Shown: positions 44,838 to 54,647, counted from the stretch's first letter. The stretch: DNA of 64,000 bases from an uncultured Collinsella sp. (GCA_900541475.1 UQJV01000003.1:23448-87447); one strand, 5' to 3'. Program-made: numbers and translations. The notes: a model not told the origin generated them from the sequence alone.

Positions 44838-45512
44838 ATGCGTATTTTGATCGTCGAGGACGAGCGGGCGCTGTGTGACGCAATCGCGCGCAGCTTGCGA
44901 AACTTGGCGTACAGCGTCGACTGCTGTCACGACGGACAGGAGGCGCTCGGCCTACTGGACGTTGAGGCCTTCGACCTCGTGGTACTCGACCTCAACCTTC
45001 CCCGTATCGACGGCATGACCGTACTCAGGGAACTTAGGAAAACCGACTGCGAGACTAAGGTACTGATTCTGTCCGCACGTGGCGAAGTATCCGATAAAGT
45101 CGCCGGACTCGATGCCGGCGCCAACGATTACCTCACCAAGCCGTTTCATCTGGACGAGCTTGCGGCAAGGATCCGCAGCCTTACCCTCAGACGCTTTACA
45201 CAAAGCGACATAGTTTTAACTTGCGGAAAGCTCCGTTTTGACACCAAGGCGCGCATTGCTTCCGTGGACAGCGAGGCTTTATCTCTTACGCGCAAGGAAA
45301 CAGGAATCTTAGAATATCTGATGCTTAATCAGGGGCGTCCGGTTAGTCAAGAGGAGCTTATCGAACACGTTTGGGATAGCAGCGTGAACAGCTTTAGCAA
45401 CGCAACCCGCGTTCACATCTCGTCGCTCCGCAAAAAGTTGCGCGGCGCTTTGGGATACGACCCGATTCGCAATCGGATTGGAGAGGGCTACGTTATGGAG
45501 GATGGAGAATGA
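44838..45512 (+). CDS. OmpR/PhoB-family response regulator
   Basis: 224 aa response regulator. The receiver domain has VEDERALCDAI (acidic pocket), LVVLDLNLPRIDGMTVLREL (phospho-acceptor Asp) and LTKPFHLDELAARI (Lys). The C-terminal winged helix is LSLTRKETGILEYLMLNQGRPVSQEELIEHVWDSS...VRVHISSLRKKL-like. ATG 44838 has AAGGAG upstream. It overlaps the kinase gene by 4 bases. The divergent CD1871A-4Fe-4S-TlpA operon starts only 90 bases away, so it is the likely target; a TATAAA box at 44791 lies in the shared region. Confidence 0.93.
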   Translation: MRILIVEDERALCDAIARSLRNLAYSVDCCHDGQEALGLLDVEAFDLVVLDLNLPRIDGMTVLRELRKTDCETKVLILSARGEVSDKVAGLDAGANDYLTKPFHLDELAARIRSLTLRRFTQSDIVLTCGKLRFDTKARIASVDSEALSLTRKETGILEYLMLNQGRPVSQEELIEHVWDSSVNSFSNATRVHISSLRKKLRGALGYDPIRNRIGEGYVMEDGE

Positions 45513-46660
45513 AAGGGCTTTCGCTGCAATGGCGCATAACGATTATGACGGCACTGCTGACGTGTGCGGCGTGCGTGCTGACGAACTGCCTGGTCGGCTA
45601 TACGGGCATGCGCTACATGGATGCCATCGGCAGTGACATCTCGGCCTTTAACGCAACCGGCGAAGATTCGCCCCAGGCGTTCGACCCAACGAAAGCGACC
45701 CCCGATGACAAGGTCACGATCGTCGTAAACGACGCACAAGAGGCTTTTGGCACGACAACCTGGTGCATCACGGCTGGAGTCACACTCCTTGGCGGCGTGC
45801 TGGCATACTTTGTGAGCGGCCGTGCGCTCAAACCGCTACGGGCTTTTGCAGCCCAGGTTGAGCGCGTGCAGCCTGACAACCTAAGCGAAATCAGACTCAG
45901 TGAAGATGTGCCCACCGAGCTACAACGATGCAGCGCCTCTTTCAACGACATGATCGCCCGTCTTGGCGAAGGGTTCTCTGCACAGCGTCAGTTTACCGGC
46001 AACGCCGCACACGAGCTGCGCACCCCGCTCGCCCTTATGCAAGCACAGATTGAACTATTCATCTCCGAGCACTCCGGTTTGCAGCCCGAAACAGCCGAGC
46101 TGCTCGGCCTGCTACAAGAACAAACCGAGCGCATGTCTCGAATGACCAAGGTATTGCTCGAGATGAGTGAGCTCCGCAGCGTTCCTTGCGAGGACGATGT
46201 TGAACTTGGCCCCTTGTCCGAAGAGGTCCTCACCGACCTTGCGCCACTTGCCGAGAATAAGGACGTAACCCTCGATTGCACCGGAGACGCTTTGGCAATC
46301 GGAAGTGATACGCTCCTCTATCGGTTGGTGTTTAATCTGGTCGAAAACGCCATTCGTTACAGCCACCCCGGCTCGACTGTCAACGTCTCCATCTGCGACA
46401 ACGACAGCCACGTGTTCCTGCGAGTCGAGGACCAGGGACCGGGAATACCCAAGCAGTACCGAGAAAGCATCTTCCAGCCGTTCTTTCGTCTAGACAAATC
46501 CCGCAGCAGGGCATACGGCGGCACAGGACTCGGACTAGCACTCGTTTGGGAAATTGCAGCGCTTCACGGTGGCACGGTAGAGGTCGAAGCAAGTTCCGAG
46601 AACGGGACCACCATGCTCGTAAGCCTTCCAAAACCATCTGCAGCGTTAACCGAACAGTAA
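45509..46660 (+). CDS. Sensor histidine kinase of the adjacent two-component system
   Basis: 383 aa membrane kinase. Two helices (residues about 10-32 and 88-108) flank a short extracytoplasmic loop of about 55 residues (MRYMDAIGSDISAFNATGEDS), too small for a large ligand domain. HAMP-like GRALKPLRAFAAQVERV follows. HisKA has the phospho-acceptor His in NAAHELRTPLALMQ. HATPase has NLVENAIRYSHPG, VEDQGPGIP and GGTGLGLALV. It is translationally coupled to the regulator (ATGA overlap). It may sense envelope redox state, judged only from the divergent thiol-redox operon. Confidence 0.92.
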   Translation: MKGLSLQWRITIMTALLTCAACVLTNCLVGYTGMRYMDAIGSDISAFNATGEDSPQAFDPTKATPDDKVTIVVNDAQEAFGTTTWCITAGVTLLGGVLAYFVSGRALKPLRAFAAQVERVQPDNLSEIRLSEDVPTELQRCSASFNDMIARLGEGFSAQRQFTGNAAHELRTPLALMQAQIELFISEHSGLQPETAELLGLLQEQTERMSRMTKVLLEMSELRSVPCEDDVELGPLSEEVLTDLAPLAENKDVTLDCTGDALAIGSDTLLYRLVFNLVENAIRYSHPGSTVNVSICDNDSHVFLRVEDQGPGIPKQYRESIFQPFFRLDKSRSRAYGGTGLGLALVWEIAALHGGTVEVEASSENGTTMLVSLPKPSAALTEQ

Positions 46661-46727
46661 AACGAAAGGGGTCCCGAGCAACAGAGGTACAATTGCTGCA
46701 TTGTTGCCACCTGATGGGAGATGGAAG

Positions 46728-47732
46728 ATGGACTGCGATGGCTACCCATGCGTTCCCATGCCGTTGATGTGCACCGCCTTTGTGCCGGGGCAGATTGACG
46801 CTGCGGTTGCAGGCATTTCCGACCCCAATTCGTGCGCCATTGCCACGGCAGAAGCGCTGTACTTTCGCGGACAGGCCGCCCTCGCCGCCAAGACGGCGCG
46901 CCCCTATCTTGACGCCACCGATCCCGCACTGCGCTATTCCGCATGCTTTATCTGCGGATACGCCAGTCTGTCGCTCAACCGTATCGCCGACGCCCGCCGG
47001 TGCCTTGCTGGCATCCTCGATACGCCAACTGACAAGGAATCGCCCGCCGTCCACGCCACGCATATCCTGTTCGCCTCGGCCGCAAGCGTCCTGCTGCACT
47101 TGCCTTCCCCATATTCTGCCGAAGAGTTTTATCCGCTTGCGGCGCATCTGCCCGAAGGCCTGCGCCTGTTCGCCAGCTACGTGATGGCGCACGCCTTGTA
47201 TCTACGCGGCGAATACGGCCGCAGCCTGGGCATGGCGGAAAATGCCCTGATCATGAAACAGGGAAGCTATCCCATCTCGGAACTGTTCCTGCACCTGGCA
47301 GCTTCCATGGCATGCATGAGCCTCAAGGACATCGACGCCGCAAAAACGCATTTCGGAGCTGCTTGGAACATTGCGCGCCCCGACGGCCTTATCGAGCTCA
47401 TTGGCGAGCACCACGGCCTTTTACAGGGGCTCATCGAGGCGTGCCTAAAAACGCAATACCCTGACGACTTCGCGCGCATCATCGAGATTACGTATCGATT
47501 CAGCTACGGTTGGCGGCGCATCCACAACCCCGATTCGGGCGAGGACGTGGCCGACGATTTAACGACCACAGAGTTCACCATGGCCATGCTCGCCTGCCGC
47601 GGATGGACCAACGCCGAAATCGCACGCCATATGGAAGTATCGCCGGGCACCGTTAAAAACCGCCTATCCGGCGTATACGCAAAGCTTGGCATCGGCACAC
47701 GCGCCGAGCTGGTTGCCCACATGTTGCGCTAG
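46728..47732 (+). CDS. LuxR-type regulator with unrecognised N-terminal helical domain
   Basis: 334 aa protein. The last 65 residues are a LuxR/FixJ-type helix-turn-helix (LTTTEFTMAMLACRGWTNAEIARHMEVSPGTVKNRLSGVYAKLGIGTRAELVAHML). Residues about 15-260 are helical and Cys/Ala-rich with repeat-like helices (SACFICGYASLSLNRIADARRCLAGIL; HALYLRGEYGRSLGMAENAL), suggestive of a TPR-like array as in MalT-type regulators, but without a P-loop. A TACAAT box at about 46690 suggests its own promoter. It is followed by the giant exported protein, which it may control. GGGAGA precedes ATG 46728. Confidence 0.85.
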   Translation: MDCDGYPCVPMPLMCTAFVPGQIDAAVAGISDPNSCAIATAEALYFRGQAALAAKTARPYLDATDPALRYSACFICGYASLSLNRIADARRCLAGILDTPTDKESPAVHATHILFASAASVLLHLPSPYSAEEFYPLAAHLPEGLRLFASYVMAHALYLRGEYGRSLGMAENALIMKQGSYPISELFLHLAASMACMSLKDIDAAKTHFGAAWNIARPDGLIELIGEHHGLLQGLIEACLKTQYPDDFARIIEITYRFSYGWRRIHNPDSGEDVADDLTTTEFTMAMLACRGWTNAEIARHMEVSPGTVKNRLSGVYAKLGIGTRAELVAHMLR

Positions 47733-47753
47733 TGGCCAGACTGCCCGGCGTAT

Positions 47754-47783
47754 CGAAAGCGCTCCCGGGGCCTGACGCTTTCG
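47754..47783 (+). terminator. Stem-loop after the LuxR-type gene
   Basis: 8 bp perfect stem CGAAAGCG (47754-47761) with CGCTTTCG (47776-47783), 14-base GC-rich loop, no T-run. It may only attenuate read-through into the surface protein gene. Downstream lie two direct repeats, CAAATTGGACATTTT (47790) and CAAAATTGGATTATTT (47844), which could be regulator sites. Confidence 0.45.
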
Positions 47784-47890
47784 CGCACTCAAATTGGACA
47801 TTTTGGCTCTCGAACGGCACTACCGCCACGGGGCACCTTCTCACAAAATTGGATTATTTCCTCCGATATTTGCAGGATGGGAGCCCAAAA

Positions 47891-50800
47891 ATGCTTGATC
47901 GCCGTTCGTTACTTATCGCCGGAGCATCCTCGCTGGCAGGCATCATGCTGCCTCGCGTGCCGGGCAGCGCAAACGCTTTCATACTACCATTCGCCCCCAC
48001 CGAGGCCTATGCCGACGAAGAAGACCCCTTCAAGGTGCTCGTTCTCTCGCGCACCATGTTCGGCGTGGTCGTGGTCGACGTCGCCAACAAGAATACGCCC
48101 ATCACGGGTGCTCAGGTCACGCTCACATCGCGCTATGCCGCAGGCAAGCAGCTCACCGCCACGACCGATGACGAAGGCACGGCCATCTTTGAGGTCGCGC
48201 CGCTCTCAGAAGGCTACGTGGACGAGGCGACGCTTCTCGACGCGTACGACTTTAACGGCGGCATCTCCATTAGCATGGCGGGTTACCGTGATGTCGAGAT
48301 TCCCCTCGCGCGCCTCCAAGGCGGCACTGCCATAACCGCGCCCACGCGTCCGCTTTCCGACGGCGAGCCGTACTTCCGCCAGCTCACATTCGACGAATGG
48401 GACATCCAGTACGCCGATGCTACGTTCATGGCATTGCCGAAGGACGACACGGTAAACGAGCAGCCCGATACGCACGCCTTTACCGTGCAGGCACATCTGC
48501 CACAGGGTGGACAGGCAACGCTGCGCATCAACAAAGTGACGCCTGCCGCGGGCAGCTCACCCGAAACCGTCACGCAGATTGGCCAAGTCAAGGCCAGCGC
48601 ATCGGGCGCGGATAATCTGGCGACGTTCACACTCGAAGACACGTTCCTCGATGCAGCTTCGGGCCTTCTGGAGGAAGGGTGCAAGCTGCGCTTTGTGCTC
48701 GACTACCAGGGCAAAACCTACACGCTCTCATCCCCCATGACCGTTGTCACCGCGCCGGCCGCAAAGGCGGAATCGGGCTCGACCACTATCGTCCCCACCA
48801 CCATGGACCAAGAGGTCACTCCGTTTGATTTCCCCGCGGCGTTTCCCGGCATCGGCGGCAATAAGTTCACGTGCTGGATGCCCTCGTTCCCCATTTTGTT
48901 CGATTTCTCGTTTGCCGGGTATGTACTGTTTGGCGGAGGATACAAACCGGTCGGCTACATGAACGATTCGGGCAATCCGGATCCGGAGTACTGGAAGAAG
49001 TCACCGCGCGAGTCGGGCGCCAAGCAGGCAAACCGCTACCTCGACGAGATGAAGGGGAAGTGGAATCAGTACAAGAGTATGAGTGCCGGTTCGGGCACCG
49101 ATCCAAGAAACACCAAGCTCCTTCGCCACCATTGCACGCCGCTGTTCACGATGGATATCGCCACACAGCTGTACGGCTCGCTCGCCTACGATTGGGTGGG
49201 CAAAACCTGGGGTAACAACAACGACCCCGCATACGGCAATATTAAGGCCCTCTTCCAGGTAAGAACCGACCTCAATTGGACCGAGCAGTTTACCTTGGGA
49301 CCAGTGCCGTTTTTCCTAAACGTCAACCCCTGGGTGCTGGCGAAGCTGGCACTCGCCGTGGGTGCCCACACGCACGGCAGCGGCGCGGCGTTTTTTAAAA
49401 ACATTTCGCTCGACTATTCAAACACCTCGGGCTCGTTCACCATCCAAATCGGGCTTGCCGTCACCTTTGGCGCCGGCGTTGCAGGCGTCGCTTCGTCTGC
49501 CGTGCGCGGCGCCGCATCCCCCACGCTGTTCATTGGGTACGAGAAGGCAGATGGACACCAGCTTCCGCGACTGCGCGTAGGTGCAGACGTCGATGTCGAT
49601 GTGATACTCCAGTTCGTAATGTTCAAGTGGACCGCCAAGGCTTGGTCGGGGTCGTGGCCCACACTCCTCGATTCGTGGAATATGTCGGTGAACGATGGCG
49701 ACCAGTATGTGCTCCAGCGCTCTGAGCTCGCATTGGGTGAAGATACGCCTTATACGTTGGATGCCTGCTTCGGCACGCCCGGCAACGCCGAGGCAGGTGG
49801 TGTGCCGCAGTTTATCGCATCGGCCACCATCGTCACCAACGCCGAGCTGCTCGCACGCGCCGAGGTTAAGGCCACTGCAAGGAATGTCGCGCCTGTCGTG
49901 CGCGATTGGGATCAAGCGGTCGCGCGCATTGAGCTCGAGGCGAATGCAGAAAGCGACGACACAGGACAGATCGAGCATTTCGTCCATGCACTGATGGAGA
50001 ACGACGAAAACGCCGCGCCGATGTATGCGTACACCCATATCGGGCAGGCGAAAGACACCGTTGCGAACCCCAACGCCAATTCTGCCGGTGTATCGGAAGA
50101 CGAGCGTGGCGGCATCAAGCCCTCGAGCGACAACGTGCTGTTTGCTGGCGTGCTCAGCGAAGCTCACATGAAGCTGGCAATGATTGCCGGCGTAGAATGC
50201 CTGTTCCGTATCGCCTCGGTGCGCTACGGCGACAACGGCCGCTCGCGCCTGGTGGTGCACACAAAGGCAAACGGCACATGGTCCGCCCCCACGCCCGTGG
50301 ACTTTCCCCTTGGGTTTGGCGAGAGCGACGTGGAGCGCGACGGCATATTCGATTACGACTTCGACGTGGTGGAATATACGGACGGAAGAGAAAACCAGGA
50401 CGCCTACGTGTTGCTGGTCTCGGGCGAGCGCCGCGACGGCGACAACACCCCTTTCGATGCGGCGAGCACAGCCGGCATACTGTCCGTTGTGCGCCTGCGC
50501 ATAAGCAACGACGGAGTTCGCGTGGTGTCGCATACGTCATGGCGCAGCATCTCGCGCGGCCGCCTGCAAGAAGATGGCTACCATTGCCTGCAGTGCCCGC
50601 GCATCACGGTGGGCAAGACACTGGTCGACGGGCGTCTGTCGGGTGCCTACCTCCACCGCCGCGGAACCACCGCAGAAAAGGCGCTCGGCAGCGAGGCAGA
50701 GGTTGCGCTGGAGTGCTTCACCCTGTGGTCGGACGTTTCGGGCGACAGCCTGACCTTCCGCCAAGTTCTACGCTTTCCGCAGGCACCGTCGAGTATCGAG

Positions 50801-52258
50801 CTGGGCGAGCCCGAGAATATCAACGGCAAAATGGTGGTGCCCGTTGCATACGAAACTGCAAACGGTTGTGGCTGCGCATCGTATGCCGTGATCGGCCAGT
50901 CCATCGCGGGTTGGGGCGTTATGCCGCCAGATGCCACAGTGCCCCACGCGGTGCCGTGGCCACAACATTCGGGCTTTTTGGCAACCGTCAACGAGCAACT
51001 GCAGCATATTACTTGGACGCGAGGCGCATCGGCATTTGCAACGCAGCCCGTGGGTGCCGCAGGCTGTGGCCCGGCATCGTTTAGCGTAAGCAACAACGGC
51101 AGGTGCGTGCTCTATGTAGAGAACACCGATGGCAAGGTGGGACAAACCTACGACGAAGAAGGCAACCCGGTAGCAGTGATGGGCAAGCACTTCCGCATCT
51201 TCGCCAGTACCTTGGCAGGAGATTTGTTTACGGAGCCGTTCGTGATGTGCGAGCTAGACCATCCCGTCGATCAGATAACGACATTTTTGACGTCGGGAGG
51301 CATGCTCTCCGCGCTCGCCACGCACATTGTGAGCGCGGAGAAGAGCGAGGCAGAGCTGCACGGCATCGAAGTGCCCTTGGTGGCGTGTGCCACTCCGACG
51401 GGTGCGGTCGCTACCTCGGGCGCGGTGGTGCCCGGAGCAGCAGGTGAATCCTTTATGGTCACGGTGCGAAACGACGGCAACACCTTGCTGACCGCCGGCA
51501 CGATCGATCTGTACCGAGAGGGCTCCAGCCAGCCGTTCTCCAGCGCATCCATCGGATTCGGAGTGAATGCACGTATGGCTTCGATCTACGATCCAGAGCT
51601 TGCCGAGGACGCTTCGGCTAACGACATGGCACACGTGAAGTACGCGCTCGAGACGCTGGGCACGCATTTTGCAACGCACCCGCTGGTAGCCGACAACGGC
51701 AACGCCGTGCTGGCACCGGGTTGCACGGCACAGTTTCGCATGAACTTCGCCATCCCCGAGAGTTGGAGCGACGAAGTGGGCAAACGCGTAACGCTGTATG
51801 CGAAGGCGCGTAATCTGGTGGCGCTCGATCCCGTAACGCTCGAGGAAATTCGACCGGGCGCAAACTCGGCGCTGGGTGCCATACTGCACGAGCTTCATGT
51901 GCCCGACGCGGCATGCGAACGCTCAGAAGTTCAGGTCGGCGTATGCGACAGCGCGGATACGACAGGACTTCACGACGCCCCGATGACAGCTGACGGCGAT
52001 GGTGGCTCGAGCGGCGGCGGTACTGACGGGGGCGGCGGCTCCGGCGGAAGCAGCTCCGGCAGCGGCAAGGACCACGGCAATAACAAGCGCTCCGGAAAAG
52101 CGGGTGCGCTTGCGGGCATGGGCGATGTCAACGCTCCCCTTACAGCAGCCGCTGCAGCGCTCGCCGCGGCAGGCGCCGGCCTCGTCGCCTACAGCACCCG
52201 CCGCACGGCACTCGAAAAAGACACCACCGATGAGGTCAATTCGGATAGGCCTCGCTAG
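47891..52258 (+). CDS. Giant exported, probably surface-anchored protein
   Basis: 1455 aa protein of unknown function. The N-terminus has MLDRRSLLIAGASSLAGIML, a twin-arginine-like or Sec signal ending near AYADEEDPF. Residues about 50-110 resemble a carboxypeptidase-regulatory/prealbumin-like beta domain (NKNTPITGAQVTLTSRYAAGKQLTATTDDEGTAIFEV). The long middle is beta-rich with WxGSW-type aromatic segments and no catalytic motif seen. The C-terminus has a Gly/Ser linker, then MGDVNAPLTAAAAALAAAGAGLVAYSTRR, an anchor helix and basic tail like sortase substrates but without a clear LPxTG. ATG 47891 has GGGAG 7 bases upstream; an in-frame extension to 47732 is rejected. Confidence 0.8.
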   Translation: MLDRRSLLIAGASSLAGIMLPRVPGSANAFILPFAPTEAYADEEDPFKVLVLSRTMFGVVVVDVANKNTPITGAQVTLTSRYAAGKQLTATTDDEGTAIFEVAPLSEGYVDEATLLDAYDFNGGISISMAGYRDVEIPLARLQGGTAITAPTRPLSDGEPYFRQLTFDEWDIQYADATFMALPKDDTVNEQPDTHAFTVQAHLPQGGQATLRINKVTPAAGSSPETVTQIGQVKASASGADNLATFTLEDTFLDAASGLLEEGCKLRFVLDYQGKTYTLSSPMTVVTAPAAKAESGSTTIVPTTMDQEVTPFDFPAAFPGIGGNKFTCWMPSFPILFDFSFAGYVLFGGGYKPVGYMNDSGNPDPEYWKKSPRESGAKQANRYLDEMKGKWNQYKSMSAGSGTDPRNTKLLRHHCTPLFTMDIATQLYGSLAYDWVGKTWGNNNDPAYGNIKALFQVRTDLNWTEQFTLGPVPFFLNVNPWVLAKLALAVGAHTHGSGAAFFKNISLDYSNTSGSFTIQIGLAVTFGAGVAGVASSAVRGAASPTLFIGYEKADGHQLPRLRVGADVDVDVILQFVMFKWTAKAWSGSWPTLLDSWNMSVNDGDQYVLQRSELALGEDTPYTLDACFGTPGNAEAGGVPQFIASATIVTNAELLARAEVKATARNVAPVVRDWDQAVARIELEANAESDDTGQIEHFVHALMENDENAAPMYAYTHIGQAKDTVANPNANSAGVSEDERGGIKPSSDNVLFAGVLSEAHMKLAMIAGVECLFRIASVRYGDNGRSRLVVHTKANGTWSAPTPVDFPLGFGESDVERDGIFDYDFDVVEYTDGRENQDAYVLLVSGERRDGDNTPFDAASTAGILSVVRLRISNDGVRVVSHTSWRSISRGRLQEDGYHCLQCPRITVGKTLVDGRLSGAYLHRRGTTAEKALGSEAEVALECFTLWSDVSGDSLTFRQVLRFPQAPSSIELGEPENINGKMVVPVAYETANGCGCASYAVIGQSIAGWGVMPPDATVPHAVPWPQHSGFLATVNEQLQHITWTRGASAFATQPVGAAGCGPASFSVSNNGRCVLYVENTDGKVGQTYDEEGNPVAVMGKHFRIFASTLAGDLFTEPFVMCELDHPVDQITTFLTSGGMLSALATHIVSAEKSEAELHGIEVPLVACATPTGAVATSGAVVPGAAGESFMVTVRNDGNTLLTAGTIDLYREGSSQPFSSASIGFGVNARMASIYDPELAEDASANDMAHVKYALETLGTHFATHPLVADNGNAVLAPGCTAQFRMNFAIPESWSDEVGKRVTLYAKARNLVALDPVTLEEIRPGANSALGAILHELHVPDAACERSEVQVGVCDSADTTGLHDAPMTADGDGGSSGGGTDGGGGSGGSSSGSGKDHGNNKRSGKAGALAGMGDVNAPLTAAAAALAAAGAGLVAYSTRRTALEKDTTDEVNSDRPR

Positions 52259-52306
52259 CTCCTAGTTACTTTTGTAAGAGACGCCGACTCGGCTCATCGA
52301 ACATCA

Positions 52307-52342
52307 AATGGGCTGGTTCTGGATACCCAGAGCCAGCCCATT
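52307..52342. terminator. Terminator after the giant exported protein
   Basis: 14 bp stem with one mismatch (52307-52320 with 52329-52342, AATGGGCTGG arm) and an 8-base loop. It is 49 bases downstream of the surface protein stop and 6 bases beyond the stop of a possible small minus-strand gene. Confidence 0.65.
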
Positions 52343-52347
52343 ACGCA

Positions 52348-52464
52348 TTAGATATCGTCAGAGGAGTCGAGTTCTGCCTCGAGCTTGGCACGCCGTCTTT
52401 TCGCCAACAATCCGCACGACACGTCTTCGACAACGTATCCAACCGCAAACGCAGCAAGACACAT
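52348..52464 (-). CDS. Possible 38-residue protein
   Basis: A short minus-strand frame that could encode MCLAAFAVGYVVEDVSCGLL followed by AKRRRAKLEAELDSSDDI: a hydrophobic start, then a basic and an acidic tail. Its stop lies directly before the hairpin at 52307-52342. The ATG lacks a convincing ribosome-binding site. The same frame continues upstream through a hairpin at about 52485-52517 without a better start. Offered as a candidate only. The rest of 52259-52649 holds the parE promoter region and that hairpin. Confidence 0.25.
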   Translation of the reverse strand: MCLAAFAVGYVVEDVSCGLLAKRRRAKLEAELDSSDDI

Positions 52465-52649
52465 TCGGCCGTCTTCAAACTTACTCGGACAAAACCGACT
52501 CGGTTTTGTGCGAGTGAGCTCTTTTCAGCCTAAGCTCGAACGATTGTTCGATGGATTTCGTGTTGGTTGGAATCGCCTGTGGACTGGGCTATGCTACCTT
52601 GACTATCTACATGACTTAAACGCAGCAAAGGAGCACCGAGAGAGCGAGT

Positions 52650-54647
52650 ATGGCAAAAAACACCGCAAACTATGGTAACGACAGTATCCGCCAGCTCAAG
52701 GACGAGGAGCGCGTACGCCTGCGCCCCGCCGTCATCTTTGGCTCGGACGGACTCGATGGCTGCGCGCATGCCGCCTTCGAGATCCTGTCCAACGCCGTTG
52801 ACGAGGCGCGCCAGGGCTACGGCAAGCTCATCACCCTTACCGCCTTTCGCGATGGCTCCATTCAGGTAGAGGACAACGGCCGCGGCTGCCCGCTCGACTG
52901 GAACCCCTCCGAGAAGCGCTTTAATTGGGAACTCGTTTTTTGCGAGCTCTACGCCGGTGGCAAATACAATAACAACCAGGGCGGCGACTACGACTTCTCG
53001 CTCGGTACCAACGGCCTGGGCTCGTGCGCGACCCAGTACGCATCCGAGTACATGGACGTCACGGTTTGGCGCGACGGCAACAAGTACTCCCTGCACTTTA
53101 AGAAGGGCAAGGTCGTCGGTGCCAAAAAGAAGGCACTCGAGATTGAGCCCAGCAATGAGGACCGCACCGGCACCACCATCAAATGGCGTCCCGATCTTGA
53201 GGTCTTTACCTCCATCAGCATCCCCCACGAGTGGTATCGCGAGACCATGCGCCGCCAGGCCGTGGTCAACGCCAACGTGACCTTCCGTCTGCGTATCGAG
53301 GGCGACGACGGCGAGTTCTCCGAAGAGGACTTCTGCTATCCCAAGGGCATCGAGGACTATGTGCTCGAGAAGGTCGGTACCGACTACCTCACCGAGCCTT
53401 TCTTTATCGAGGCCGACCGTCGTGGTCGCGACCGTGAAGACCTGCCCGATTACAACGTAAAAATCACTGCTTGCATGTGCTTCTCGCGCACCTTCACGAT
53501 GCAAGAGTACTACCACAACTCATCGTGGCTCGAGAACGGCGGCTCGCCCGAGAAGGCTGCCCGCAGCGCCCTCACCAGCGCCATCGATGCCTACATCAAG
53601 AATCAAGGCAAGTACAACAAAAATGAGAGCGGCATCAAATGGCAGGACGTCCAGGACTGCCTAGTGCTGGTGACCAACTGCTTCTCCACCCAGACGTCCT
53701 ACGAAAACCAGACCAAGAAGGCCATCAATAACCGCTTTATCCAGCAGGCCATGACTGCCTTCTTTAAGGAGCGCCTCTCGACCTACTTGATCGAGAACAA
53801 AGATGCCGCCAACAAGATCATGGAGCAGGTGCTCATCAACAAGCGCTCGCGCGAGAACGCCGAGAAGACGCGTCAGAGCATCAAGACCAACCTGCAGCAG
53901 AAGACCGACATGGCCAACCGCGTGCAGAAGTTCATCGACTGCCGCTCCAAGGACAAGAGCCGTCGCGAGATCTACATCGTAGAGGGCGACTCGGCAGCAG
54001 GCGCCATTCGCACCTCGCGCGATGCCGAGTTCCAGGGCGTTATGCCCGTCCGCGGCAAGATCCTCAACTGCCTGAAGGAAGACTATCCGCGCATCTTTAA
54101 GTCCGACATCATCATGGACCTCATGCGCGTGCTGGGCTGCGGCGTGGAGATCAAGGACAAGCGCATCAAGAACCTGGGCGCCTTTGACCTGGACAACCTC
54201 AACTGGAACAAGGTCATCATCTGTACGGACGCCGACGTCGACGGTTATCACATCCGCACGCTCGTGCTCACCATGCTCTATCGCCTGGTGCCCACGCTCA
54301 TCGACGAGGGCTACGTGTATATCGCCGAGTCTCCGCTCTACGAGATCAACTGCAAAGAGAAGACCTACTTTGCCTACACCGAGCTCGAGAAGAACGGCAT
54401 CCTCAAAGAAATCGGCGACCAAAAGTGCTCCATCAACCGCTCCAAGGGTCTTGGTGAAAACGATCCGGACATGATGTGGCTCACCACCATGAACCCCGAG
54501 ACGCGCCGTCTGATCAAGGTGGAGCCCGAGGACGTCACCAAGATGGAAACCATGTTCAACCTGTTGCTGGGCAACGACGAGGCAGGCCGCAAGCGCCATA
54601 TCTCCGAACACGGCAAGGAATACCTGGACCAGCTGGACCTGCAATAG
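52650..54647 (+). CDS. parE: Type IIA DNA topoisomerase subunit B (ParE-like)
   Basis: 665 aa ATPase subunit of topoisomerase IV (or a second gyrase-like enzyme). The GHKL ATPase has FEILSNAVDEA (catalytic Glu), VEDNGRGCPL and SLGTNGLGSCATQYAS. The transducer domain ends near residue 400. The Toprim domain has IVEGDSAAGAIRTSRD and CTDADVDGYHIRTLVLTMLYR. SKGLGENDPDMMW matches the C-terminal conserved GLGE. Length is typical of ParE rather than the longer proteobacterial GyrB. AAAGGAG lies before the ATG. The A subunit gene follows after 45 bases in the same operon. Quinolone and aminocoumarin target class. Confidence 0.9.
   Translation: MAKNTANYGNDSIRQLKDEERVRLRPAVIFGSDGLDGCAHAAFEILSNAVDEARQGYGKLITLTAFRDGSIQVEDNGRGCPLDWNPSEKRFNWELVFCELYAGGKYNNNQGGDYDFSLGTNGLGSCATQYASEYMDVTVWRDGNKYSLHFKKGKVVGAKKKALEIEPSNEDRTGTTIKWRPDLEVFTSISIPHEWYRETMRRQAVVNANVTFRLRIEGDDGEFSEEDFCYPKGIEDYVLEKVGTDYLTEPFFIEADRRGRDREDLPDYNVKITACMCFSRTFTMQEYYHNSSWLENGGSPEKAARSALTSAIDAYIKNQGKYNKNESGIKWQDVQDCLVLVTNCFSTQTSYENQTKKAINNRFIQQAMTAFFKERLSTYLIENKDAANKIMEQVLINKRSRENAEKTRQSIKTNLQQKTDMANRVQKFIDCRSKDKSRREIYIVEGDSAAGAIRTSRDAEFQGVMPVRGKILNCLKEDYPRIFKSDIIMDLMRVLGCGVEIKDKRIKNLGAFDLDNLNWNKVIICTDADVDGYHIRTLVLTMLYRLVPTLIDEGYVYIAESPLYEINCKEKTYFAYTELEKNGILKEIGDQKCSINRSKGLGENDPDMMWLTTMNPETRRLIKVEPEDVTKMETMFNLLLGNDEAGRKRHISEHGKEYLDQLDLQ

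Noticed and set aside
47732..47890. N-terminal extension of the giant exported protein
   Set aside because: The extension lacks a signal sequence and ribosome-binding site; the internal ATG at 47891 starts a signal peptide preceded by GGGAG.
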